A stretch of 64,000 nucleotides of DNA from Caldilineaceae bacterium. GTDB lineage: Bacteria; Chloroflexota; Anaerolineae; Caldilineales; Caldilineaceae. The stretch spans positions 2,741,022-2,805,021 of the forward strand of contig OY282376.1 of the NCBI GenBank assembly GCA_958295845.1, given 5' to 3'. A program made the position numbers and the translations under genes. The notes beneath the pieces are model-generated. The model was given only the letters and a program-made list of their open reading frames with translations. It was not told the origin of the DNA and did no database searches. Shown here in pieces: positions 45,483-53,209 of the stretch (its first letter is position 1; each line of letters starts with the position of its first letter).

Positions 45483-46718
45483 TCATGGGCTTGATGATTG
45501 GCGGGTCTTTGCTTTCCAGAAGATGGCGAGGGCTGTTGCGGCGGCGAGGGTTCCCTGGACTGAGACTGCGAAGCGGGGGCCGACGGTTTCGGCGAGGGAG
45601 CCGGTTACGAGTTCGCCTGGCAGGCCGACGCCCTGGCTGAGGGCGACGGTGCTCATGGCGCGGCCGCGCATTTCGTTGCTGGAGGATGTCAGCAAAATGA
45701 CGCTGCGCATTGTATAAAAACTGGCCTGGCCTACGCCCGCCAAGAATTGGAGAAGCATCGCGAGACCAAAGAGCGGGGAGAGAGCAAAGAGTACCCAGGC
45801 CACACATTGAAGGAGTGATCCGAAGGCAAATATCGAGTGGAACGACATATGGCGGCGCAAGCGCTGGGTCAGAAAGAGGCCGACGAAGGAGCCGAAGCTG
45901 AAACTCCCGCTTAAGATGCCGAGCCCTATGGCGCCGCGTTCGAATACGTCGCGGGCGAAGACGGGCATCAGGCTCAGCGCGGGAAAGACCAGAGTGTTGA
46001 TGAGCGCGGAGATGACCACGACGGTCATAAGGCGGCTATTGCCGCGCAGGTAAGAGACTCCTCCTCCGATAGATCGCCAGACGCCTTCGCTGGCTACTGG
46101 TGTGGTCTGCGGCACTTGAACACGACCGAGCCAGATCAGCAGTAGCAGATTGAGGCCCGTCAGCGTGGTAAGAGAGCCGAAGCCGGCGGATGCGTCGAAG
46201 TATTCGAGCAGCCAGCCGGCCATGAAAGCACCGGTGCCTAGAAGGACGCTGTGGGTCAAGCTCTCCAACAGCATGGCGTCGGCGGTGAGCCTTCTGCCGA
46301 GAAGGTCGGGCACAAGCGCGGCGCGGGCTGGCGCGTCGACAGTCCAGGCGGCGCCGATAATGAAGGCGGCAGCAGTGATCTGCCAAGCGCTCAGCCGATC
46401 TCCTTCGAAGAGGAGAAGGAGCGAAAGGCAGGCTGCGAAGATGACGACCTGGCTCAGAATCAGGGTGGTTCGTCTTCCTAGGCGGTCGCCGATGAAGCCT
46501 GCGAAGCCGCCGAAGGCGAGCTGGGCGGCGCGGCGCCAGAAGGTGAGCAGAGTCACGGCCAGGGCGGAGTCGGTCATGTCCAGGACAACGACGCCGGCTA
46601 CAACGACCCAGATTGAGTAGGTCTGCCACCAGAGGACACTGCTGAGCAGTAGGTGCCGGTAGGTGGGTTTTGCCAGGGGAGCCAGCAGGCCGGCGCTACC
46701 CTGGTCGGGTTGGGTCAG
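45483..46718 (-). CDS. MFS transporter (exporter-like)
   Basis: A roughly 411-residue major facilitator protein with about twelve helices. GDRLGRRTTLILSQ near 75 is the signature loop between helices 2 and 3 (GxxxDRxGRR), and TVDAPARAALVPDLLGRR near 130 resembles the enterobactin-exporter/MFS_3 group. No ATG, GTG or TTG is available between the downstream helix and a GTG at 46877, which would overlap the upstream ThuA gene by 163 bases. A CTG at 46718 overlaps the ThuA stop (CTGA) and places the start 23 residues before helix 1, so I favour CTG with translational coupling, with low certainty about the start. Confidence 0.82.
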   Translation of the reverse strand: MTQPDQGSAGLLAPLAKPTYRHLLLSSVLWWQTYSIWVVVAGVVVLDMTDSALAVTLLTFWRRAAQLAFGGFAGFIGDRLGRRTTLILSQVVIFAACLSLLLLFEGDRLSAWQITAAAFIIGAAWTVDAPARAALVPDLLGRRLTADAMLLESLTHSVLLGTGAFMAGWLLEYFDASAGFGSLTTLTGLNLLLLIWLGRVQVPQTTPVASEGVWRSIGGGVSYLRGNSRLMTVVVISALINTLVFPALSLMPVFARDVFERGAIGLGILSGSFSFGSFVGLFLTQRLRRHMSFHSIFAFGSLLQCVAWVLFALSPLFGLAMLLQFLAGVGQASFYTMRSVILLTSSSNEMRGRAMSTVALSQGVGLPGELVTGSLAETVGPRFAVSVQGTLAAATALAIFWKAKTRQSSSP

Positions 46719-47371
46719 GCGGCGGCTCCGTTGGCGGCCCAGAGTGTGCCTTGGCGCATCATCCGCTGGACGGCTGGGCGCGTGAAGGTTTCGGATGTGT
46801 GGCCCAGGGTTGTGTAAAAGACGCGACCGTCGCCATAGGGCTTCACCCAGGCCATGGGGTGCGCTTTGTCGGACCACTCCGCGCTGGCCAAGATGTTTAT
46901 GGCAGGGTCCCAGGCGGACATGTAGATTTCGTCCTCGACCTCGAAGTCATCGATGCCCTGCATGACAGGGTGGGAGGCGTCATCAACATTTACGGTGAAG
47001 GTCAGGCCCGGAGGATGCCAGTTGGCGTGTCCGCCGAGAAGGTTGGCGGCTTTGCCGCCGATCCACCAGCCGGTGCCGTGGACGCCGATAAAGCCTTTGC
47101 CGCCGGCAACGAAGCCAAAGAGTCCGGCTTCCTGTTCGGTGGTGAGCTCTGCGTGGTAGGTGGCAGTGCCGTCTTCGTGGCGTTCGGAGCGGGTGAAGCC
47201 GGAGCCGAGGATGCAGGCGTCGAATTCGAGGAGGTTGGAGGAGGTGAAGATGCTTTTGTCGTCGGAGATGGTGACGTTGACGGCGGAGTCTTCGCCGAGG
47301 AAGCCGCCGATGACTTCGGCGCTGGAGGCGAAGCCGTGGTTGGTGCCGGAGATTACGAGGACGTTGGTCAT
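46715..47371 (-). CDS. ThuA-like domain protein
   Basis: A 218-residue ThuA-type (class I glutamine amidotransferase-like fold) protein, a family linked to trehalose and other disaccharide use in rhizobia but biochemically ill-defined. It begins with VLVISGTNHGF, carries GFIGVHGTGWWIGG near 93-106, LLGGHANWHPPG near 111 and SHPVMQGIDDFEVEDEIYMS near 130-149, and ends with VFYTTLGHTSETF. All are ThuA hallmarks. It overlaps the MFS gene at its 3' end. The upstream side carries repeat array 4. Confidence 0.9.
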   Translation of the reverse strand: MTNVLVISGTNHGFASSAEVIGGFLGEDSAVNVTISDDKSIFTSSNLLEFDACILGSGFTRSERHEDGTATYHAELTTEQEAGLFGFVAGGKGFIGVHGTGWWIGGKAANLLGGHANWHPPGLTFTVNVDDASHPVMQGIDDFEVEDEIYMSAWDPAINILASAEWSDKAHPMAWVKPYGDGRVFYTTLGHTSETFTRPAVQRMMRQGTLWAANGAAA

Positions 47372-47474
47372 TGGGTTGCCTTTCTTTTGGCGGGTCGGGC
47401 TGGGTGACTATGGTTGGGGGTTTTGTGATCATAGCATAGGGGGGAGAGAGATTCAATTGTGGTTTGTGGATGGC

Positions 47475-47704
47475 CAGGGGCCACGGAGAAGGGCAACTTC
47501 AACATCTTTTTTGCCACGGAGGGCCACGGAGGGGCACGGAGAACGGCAACTTCAACACCTTTTTAACCACGGAGGGACGCGGAGGTGGACGGAGGACGGC
47601 AACTTCAACACCCTTTTAGCCACGGAGGGCCACAGAGAGGCACGGAGAACGGCAACTTCAACACCTCTCTGACCATGGAGGGCCACTTAGAGGCACGGAG
47701 AACA
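47475..47704 (+). repeat. Composite CACGGAG/CAACTTC repeat array 4
   Basis: Five units, more diverged than in other arrays (for example GGACGCGGAGGTGGACGGAGGACGG), each with only one GGCAACTTCAACACC block. It lies in the gap between the divergent ThuA and GxxExxY genes, which otherwise shows no recognisable gene between 47372 and 47900. Confidence 0.88.
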
Positions 47705-47900
47705 CCATTTTTGGCGACAGAGGGCCGCAGGGAAAGCCTATTTTGGTCCTTTATGGGTTAGAAAGTATACCTTTTCTGGTCTCCATTTGGGATATGGCGA
47801 CGGCATGTTTTTCGTTTGTGTCTGACGCGGTCAAAGCTGGTAGTCTGTTTGAGAAGATTCTTCTACGCCGACCTCTGAAAATGGAGTTGAAAGGACAGTA

Positions 47901-48278
47901 ATGACTGAATTGATTCTTGGAGACGAGACATACGCCGTGATCGGGGCGGCGATTGAGGTGCATCGCGAGCTTGGGCCGGGTTTTCTTGAGAAAGTCTATC
48001 AAGAGGCGATGCAACTCGAGTTAAGCGCTCGTAAGATCCCCTTTGAAGCGGAGATGCAGATCGATGTAAGTTACAAAGGCAGTCTCCTTGCACAGAGATA
48101 TTCTGCTGATCTTGTTTGCTTTGGGAAGATAGTGGTTGAGCTCAAGTCGATAAAGAAGCTCTCAAAAGTAGAAGAAGCCCAGATTCTTAATTATTTGACG
48201 GCGACTGGTTCCAGAGTGGGACTTCTGTTTAACTTTGGGAGTCAAGGAAAGTTAGAGTATAGGAGATTCGTGGTCTAG
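47901..48278 (+). CDS. GxxExxY protein (PD-(D/E)XK nuclease-fold family)
   Basis: A 125-residue protein of the GxxExxY family. The name-giving motif GFLEKVY is at 27-33 (ELGPGFLEKVYQEAM), and SADLVCFGKIVVELKSIKKL near 68-87 gives the Asp and ExK of the PD-(D/E)XK fold. FNFGSQGKLEYRRFV closes it as expected. The function is unknown; the family is scattered and often sits near repeats and mobile DNA. AAGGACAGTA precedes the ATG. Its codons are more A/T-rich than those of the neighbouring genes, suggesting recent acquisition. It is complete. Confidence 0.92.
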   Translation: MTELILGDETYAVIGAAIEVHRELGPGFLEKVYQEAMQLELSARKIPFEAEMQIDVSYKGSLLAQRYSADLVCFGKIVVELKSIKKLSKVEEAQILNYLTATGSRVGLLFNFGSQGKLEYRRFVV

Positions 48279-48390
48279 GGTTCCACAGTCACATTGTTGC
48301 GAGGCTTGCTTTTCTTTGGGACTGACGGCAAGATGCTGAAATGGGAAACTGGTGGTTTTACTGTTGAATGGAATTTCGGGAGGAGGACAG

Positions 48391-49290
48391 ATGTCAATTG
48401 AGACGATGCAGGGGGTGTATCCGATATTGGTGACGCCGTTTGATGAGGACTCGCGGATTGATGAGGAGAGTCTGCGGCGGTTGATTGATTTTAATTTGGA
48501 TGCGGGGGTGCATGGGTTGGGCGTTGCGCTGGGGAGTGAGGTTTATAAGCTGACGGAGGCGGAGCGGGCGTGGATGACGCGGGTGGTGGTGGACCAGGTG
48601 GCGGGTCGGGTTCCGGTTGTTATTAACACTGGGGCTAATGGGACGGACCTAGCTGTGCATTACAGCCGGATGGCGCATGAGAATGGGGCGGATGCCCTGA
48701 TGGTGCTGCCGCCGGCATTTTTTCCAGCGGGGCCGGAGGAGACTGTGGCGTATTACCGCGCCATCTCGGATGCGGTTCCGTTGCCGATTTTCATTCAGGA
48801 TGTAGCGGCTTCGCCGATTTCTGCGGGTCTGTCTCGGCGGCTGGCGGAGGCGTGTGAGTGGGTGCAGTACATCAAGGTTGAGAGTTTCCCGGTTGTTGCG
48901 AAGGTGGCGGCGATGGCGGAGGAAGCTGGGGATGTACTGACGGTTTTTGGTGGCGCGGGAGGCGGGTACTTTATTGAGGAGATGCGCCGCGGGTCTGTGG
49001 GGACGATGCCATTCTGTACGCAGCCGGAGGCGTTTGTGGATATCTGGGACCGGGTGCGGTCGGGTGATGAGGCGGGCGCGTGGGATTCGTTCAACAGGTA
49101 CCTGGTGCCAGTTGCCCGGTTGACAGCGCAGGGCGCCGGCCTTTTTCACGGTGTGCATAAGGAGATTCTGGTTCACCGCGGCGTGATTCGAACGGCTGTG
49201 GTGCGTGCGCCGGCGCCGTCGATGGACTCAGTGACGAGGGACGAGCTGGGCGTGCTATTGGAGGAACTGTATCCGGACGGCGAGGCATGA
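48391..49290 (+). CDS. Dihydrodipicolinate synthase (DapA) family aldolase/dehydratase
   Basis: A 299-residue TIM-barrel protein of the DapA/N-acetylneuraminate lyase family. Lys162 in YIKVES is the Schiff-base lysine, and VTPFDEDSRIDEESLRRLID at 14-33 is the family opening. The Tyr usually found in the YNxP motif is missing: the strand reads LPIFIQDVAAS at 131-141. The GTTGE-like segment is GVALGSEVYKL. It is therefore unlikely to be true DHDPS and is more likely a sugar-acid aldolase or dehydratase. ATG at 48391 follows GGAGGACAG; earlier in-frame starts lack this. A downstream enolase-superfamily dehydratase fits a keto-acid pathway. Confidence 0.88.
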   Translation: MSIETMQGVYPILVTPFDEDSRIDEESLRRLIDFNLDAGVHGLGVALGSEVYKLTEAERAWMTRVVVDQVAGRVPVVINTGANGTDLAVHYSRMAHENGADALMVLPPAFFPAGPEETVAYYRAISDAVPLPIFIQDVAASPISAGLSRRLAEACEWVQYIKVESFPVVAKVAAMAEEAGDVLTVFGGAGGGYFIEEMRRGSVGTMPFCTQPEAFVDIWDRVRSGDEAGAWDSFNRYLVPVARLTAQGAGLFHGVHKEILVHRGVIRTAVVRAPAPSMDSVTRDELGVLLEELYPDGEA

Positions 49291-49366
49291 ACTGCAGGGG
49301 TCAGGGGTTAGGGGTTAGGGGGCAGAGACAGAAAGAGGGGTGGAGACACCTTTCTTTAGTCAATAT

Positions 49367-49460
49367 GCTGGGGAAGAATGAACACGGTGGTTTAGTAAGG
49401 GCGGGGCGTTGCGGGGGCGCAGCCCCCGCACAAGGGAGGGCCGAAGGCACGACCGCCCGG
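49367..49460 (+). repeat. Dispersed GC-rich hairpin repeat, copy 2
   Basis: Nearly identical to 32437-32530 over 94 bases. The hairpin GCGGGGGC-GCA-GCCCCCGC at 49411-49429 is perfect here. It lies in the gap between the DapA-family and enolase-superfamily genes. Confidence 0.8.
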
Positions 49461-49534
49461 AACAGCAGTGGTCGGTGGTTAGTGGTCAGTGTTGTAGTCA
49501 CACAAAACTTTCATTAGGGGGAAGGTGGGATTCG

Positions 49535-50686
49535 ATGAAGATTGTAGACATTCAGGTGGTTCCTTTTCGGGTGGTGAGGGAGCAGTTTCATCAGGGCAGG
49601 TTTTCGTTTCCGCGGGAGGTGACGCAGACGCTGATCAAGGTGATCACGGATGAGGGCGCGGAGGGATACTATTTTGGCGGGCATGGCCATGGGGACGCTG
49701 ATGGGCTGACGCCGGAGGACCGGGCGCAGGTGGAGGGGCGGCTCAAAAATATGGTCTTGGGGGAGGACCCGTATGACCGGGAGCGGTTCTGGCACTGGAT
49801 GTGGGTGGCGAATGTGCCGGAGCATTTGCTGAGCGCCCTGGACTGCGCGCTGTGGGATCTGCAGGCGCGGGCGATGGGGCTGCCGCTCTACAAGCTGCTG
49901 GGCGGATGCCGGGATAAGGTGAAGGCGTATGCGAGCACGTTTCCGAATATGGGGAGCGTGGAAGAGTATGCGGCGCATGCCCTGGCGTGTAAGGAGGAGG
50001 GGTATACGCACTATAAGATACACCCGTATTACTTCTGGAATCCGGAGACGCAGGAGGCGGTGCCGGGGCGGCCTTCGCACATCGCGAAGGACATTGAGGT
50101 GTGTTATGCGGTGCGGGAGGCGGTCGGCGACGATATGGTGCTTAGCTATGATCCCTGGGGCACGTATCGGACGTATGAAGAGGCGTACAAGGTGGGGCGC
50201 GTGCTGGAGGAGCTGAATTACTACTGGTATGAGCATCCGATGAACGAGTACCGGGTGCAGCCGTATATCAAGCTGTGCCGGGAGCTGGACATTCCGATCT
50301 TGTCGCCGGAGATTGCGGCGGGGAGTTTGTATACGCGGGCTGATTGGATTTTGCGGGGCGCTTCGGATATGACGCGAATCGATGTGCTGCGCGGGGGTAT
50401 TACGGGCGTGCGCAAGATGGTGGCGGTAGCGGAGGCGTTCGGCGTGAAGTGCGAGATTCACATGAGCGGGTTCGCGAATCTGCAGATTCTGGGGTCGACG
50501 AGTGAGGATACGTGCGAATATTATGAGCGCGGGCTGCTGGCGCCGGGAATCGACTGCAATACTGCGCCGCCTTATCTTGAGGATATTGGTGACAGGATGG
50601 ACAGCGATGGGTTTGTCCATTTGCCGCAGGAGCCTGGGATGGGGTATCGGATTAACTGGGACTATATTGGGGATAATCTGGTTTGA
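49535..50686 (+). CDS. Enolase-superfamily dehydratase/racemase with KxH motif
   Basis: A 383-residue mandelate racemase/muconate lactonizing enzyme-type protein. In place of the usual KxK, K161-x-H163 (YKIHPYYF) follows the third barrel strand. D206 (SYDPWG), E233 (WYEHP) and E259 (SPEIAAG) are the Mg ligands, and His in CEIHMSGFANLQ near 310 is the opposite base. The N-terminal capping domain contains FGGHGHGDADGL near 47-58, a His-rich active-site lid. ATG at 49535 begins MKIVDIQ, typical for the family. A sugar-acid dehydratase is likely, and the DapA-type enzyme upstream could act on the keto-acid it makes. Confidence 0.9.
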   Translation: MKIVDIQVVPFRVVREQFHQGRFSFPREVTQTLIKVITDEGAEGYYFGGHGHGDADGLTPEDRAQVEGRLKNMVLGEDPYDRERFWHWMWVANVPEHLLSALDCALWDLQARAMGLPLYKLLGGCRDKVKAYASTFPNMGSVEEYAAHALACKEEGYTHYKIHPYYFWNPETQEAVPGRPSHIAKDIEVCYAVREAVGDDMVLSYDPWGTYRTYEEAYKVGRVLEELNYYWYEHPMNEYRVQPYIKLCRELDIPILSPEIAAGSLYTRADWILRGASDMTRIDVLRGGITGVRKMVAVAEAFGVKCEIHMSGFANLQILGSTSEDTCEYYERGLLAPGIDCNTAPPYLEDIGDRMDSDGFVHLPQEPGMGYRINWDYIGDNLV

Positions 50687-50720
50687 GCTGGGGCGTGTTG
50701 GTAGTTGGAGACCAGGAGGG

Positions 50721-50949
50721 AACACCTTTTTTAGCCACGGAGGGCCACGGAGGGGCACGGAGAACGGCAACTTCAACTTCAACACCTTTTGTCCACGGAG
50801 GGCCACGGAGGGGCGCGGAGAACGGCAACTTCAACTTCAACACCTTTTGTCCACGGAGGGCCACGGAGGGCCACGGAGAACGGCAACTTCAACAGCTTTT
50901 GTCCACGGAGGGGCACTGAGGGGCACGGAGAAGGGCAACTTCGACACCT
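50721..50949 (+). repeat. Composite CACGGAG/CAACTTC repeat array 5
   Basis: Four units between convergent genes (enolase-superfamily stop at 50686, MDR stop at 51019). Some units carry CCACGGAGGGCCACGGAGGGGC, others CCACGGAGGGCCACGGAGGGCC, and one or two CAACTTC hexamers. Confidence 0.9.
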
Positions 50950-51018
50950 CTACTTAGGCTGTGGGGGTTGCTGGGCAGGTCGGGGGACCTGCTGGTGGCA
51001 AACTTATGTGGTCCTGAC

Positions 51019-52044
51019 TTAGAAGGCGACGCCGAGTTTGACGTTTTCTTCGGGCGCGGTTGCGATTTTGGGGTAGGCTTCGAGGAGGTCTTCGAAGGGG
51101 ACTACGGGCTGGACTACGGGTTCTGATTTGAGGCTGCCGTCGCAGAGGAGGCGCCAGACGACTGAGAAGAGGCGCGTTTCGTCCCAGTTGGGGTATTCGG
51201 GGTTGGGTTCGCTGCAGGCGCGGGAGAAGACGATGGTGGGGCGGTTGAAGTGGGCTTCTGCGCCGAGGTCGAGACCGGCGGGATAGCTGCCGGGCCAGGC
51301 GCCGGCGACGACGGTGCCGAGGTAGGCGACGCCGCGGAGGGCAGCTTGCAGGGCGGTGTAATGGCCGCTGTAGTCCACACAGACGTCGGCGCCGCGTTTG
51401 TCGGTGGCGAGCTTGATTTCAAAGCCGGCGTCGCAGGCGGTGGGGTCCATGACGATGTCGGCGCCGCACTCCTCGGCCACGTCGCGGCGCAGGGAGATGG
51501 GGTCGACGGCGATGATTGGGTAGGCGCCGGCCAGTTTGGCGAGTTGGACGACGAAGAGGCCGATGGCGCCCATGCCGAAAACGGCGACTGAATCGCCGAT
51601 GCGGATGTGGCCGTCGCGTACGGCGCCGAGGGCGAAGTCGGCGGGGTCGAGGCAGACGGCGGCCTGCCAGGGGACTCCGTCGGGCAGTTTGCGGGCTCTG
51701 TCTACGGGCCAGACGTGCTCCTGGCGGAAGGAGCCGTGGGCGAAGACGGTTTCGCCGAGGCTGAAGTCCTGTACGGATGATCCTTTTTCGATGACTTCGC
51801 CGACGCAGATGTTGCCGAGGCCGTTGGGGTAGGTGACCATCTGGCTTTCCTGGGTGAAGATGTGCAGGTCGCCGTCGTAGTTGCCGCGATGGCCGGCGTA
51901 GCCCTGGAACATGGCCATTTCGGAGCCGTGTTTGGCGGCGCCGAAGCGGCTGCGGACGCGGATCTGGTCGGGGGCGAGGGACGGGCTGTCGTATTGGCGG
52001 AAGGCGACTTGTTCGCGGGCAGGGGCGATAAGTTCGGTGGGCAT
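51019..52044 (-). CDS. MDR-superfamily dehydrogenase
   Basis: A 341-residue medium-chain dehydrogenase/reductase. The GroES-like part contains SRFGAAKHGSEMAMFQGYAG near 30-49, with no catalytic Cys in the usual place. The Rossmann core is VAVFGMGAIGLFVVQLAKLA near 155-174, followed by IAVDPISLRRDVA. No structural zinc lobe. ATG at 52044 is preceded by GGAGGA; an in-frame start at 52116 is leader. It is the only minus-strand gene between 50.7 and 52.2 kb. It resembles the enzymes at 10505 and 21779 in layout, so a role with sugar or polyol substrates is reasonable, not proven. Confidence 0.84.
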   Translation of the reverse strand: MPTELIAPAREQVAFRQYDSPSLAPDQIRVRSRFGAAKHGSEMAMFQGYAGHRGNYDGDLHIFTQESQMVTYPNGLGNICVGEVIEKGSSVQDFSLGETVFAHGSFRQEHVWPVDRARKLPDGVPWQAAVCLDPADFALGAVRDGHIRIGDSVAVFGMGAIGLFVVQLAKLAGAYPIIAVDPISLRRDVAEECGADIVMDPTACDAGFEIKLATDKRGADVCVDYSGHYTALQAALRGVAYLGTVVAGAWPGSYPAGLDLGAEAHFNRPTIVFSRACSEPNPEYPNWDETRLFSVVWRLLCDGSLKSEPVVQPVVPFEDLLEAYPKIATAPEENVKLGVAF

Positions 52045-52210
52045 GGGGTTCCTCCGGAAGGAAAGTGACACAGTCAGGAGCAGATTGTTCCGTTTCTTAA
52101 GTTGGTGATTGTACAACCTTCCTCCTCTGGCGACAATTGTGTTTGCTTAATCCTCTGTGCTATTCTATCCCCGCATTTGACTAGCCAAACCTCCACACAC
52201 TTCGAATATT

Positions 52211-53194
52211 ATGCCACTCTGGTTGACACGAAACGACGTTGAGAGTCTTCTTGACATGCCGGCTGCGATCGAGGCGGTTGGCGAGGCTTTTCGCTTGATC
52301 TATCAAGGGGAGGCTGAGCTGCCGGTGCGGGCGAATATTCCGGTGGCTCGGCACGACGGGAGCCTGATGTCGATGCCGGCGTATCTGGGCGGCGAGATGG
52401 ATGCGCTGGGGGCGAAGCTGATCTCGTTTTACGGGACGAACCCGACGCGGCGGGGTCTGCCGGCGATTCAGGGGAATGTGGTGCTTTTCGACGGCAGGGA
52501 CGGTGCTTTGCTGGCGCTGATGGATGCGGGTTATCTGACGGCGATGCGCACGGGGGCGTCCGGTGGTGTGGCGGCGCGATATCTGGCGAGGGAGGATGCG
52601 CGGACGTTGACGATATTTGGCAGCGGTGTGCAGGCGCCGTACCAGGTAGAGGCGGTGTTGTGTGAGAGGGCTTTGGAGCGGGTCTTTGTTATTTCGCGGA
52701 CGCCGGCGAATGCGGAGGCTCTGGCCGTTGCGCTCCGGGGGAGATTTGATGTTTCGGTCGAGGCCACGACGGACGTTGAAATGGCGGTGGGCGCGGCCGA
52801 TATTGTGGTCACTGCCACCAGCGCGCATGACCCGCTCTTTGATGGGCGTCTGCTGCGTCCGGGGGTCCATGTTACGGGCATCGGTTCACACTTACCTTAT
52901 GCCAGCGAAGTAGATGCTGTCGCAGTTCAGCGGGCCAAAGTCGTTGTCGATCAGATGAGCGCGTGTCTTGAGGAAGCGGGTGACCTGATCGAGCCGATCA
53001 ATGCGGGCTTATATGACGCCAGCCGGATCCATGCCGAGATCGGCGCCATTATTGCGGGGGACAGTCCCGGCCGTGACAGTGCTGACGAAATCACATTCTT
53101 CAAGTCGGTAGGCCTGGCCGCACAGGATGTGGCGGTTGCCAGGGTTGTGTACCAGAGGGCTGTGGATCAGGGCGCCGGGATCAGCTTGGACTGA
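52211..53194 (+). CDS. Ornithine cyclodeaminase/mu-crystallin family protein
   Basis: A 327-residue NAD(P)-dependent enzyme of the ornithine cyclodeaminase, alanine dehydrogenase, ketimine reductase family. LTRNDVESLLDM opens the protein, LGAKLISFYGTNPTRRGLP near 75-93 and DAGYLTAMRTGASGGVAARY near 110-129 are characteristic, GSGVQAPYQ near 140 starts the Rossmann domain, and GIGSHLPYASEVD near 225 contains the family's late Asp. Such enzymes deaminate ornithine to proline or reduce cyclic imines. The ATG at 52211 follows the divergent MDR gene. The double GNAT gene starts 15 bases after its stop. Confidence 0.9.
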   Translation: MPLWLTRNDVESLLDMPAAIEAVGEAFRLIYQGEAELPVRANIPVARHDGSLMSMPAYLGGEMDALGAKLISFYGTNPTRRGLPAIQGNVVLFDGRDGALLALMDAGYLTAMRTGASGGVAARYLAREDARTLTIFGSGVQAPYQVEAVLCERALERVFVISRTPANAEALAVALRGRFDVSVEATTDVEMAVGAADIVVTATSAHDPLFDGRLLRPGVHVTGIGSHLPYASEVDAVAVQRAKVVVDQMSACLEEAGDLIEPINAGLYDASRIHAEIGAIIAGDSPGRDSADEITFFKSVGLAAQDVAVARVVYQRAVDQGAGISLD

Positions 53195-53209
53195 AAACAG
53201 GTCAAACAA

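Noticed and set aside
49514-50806. 430-codon minus-strand open frame
   Set aside because: Antisense to the enolase-superfamily gene and runs into array 5; Arg/His/Pro-rich shadow composition.
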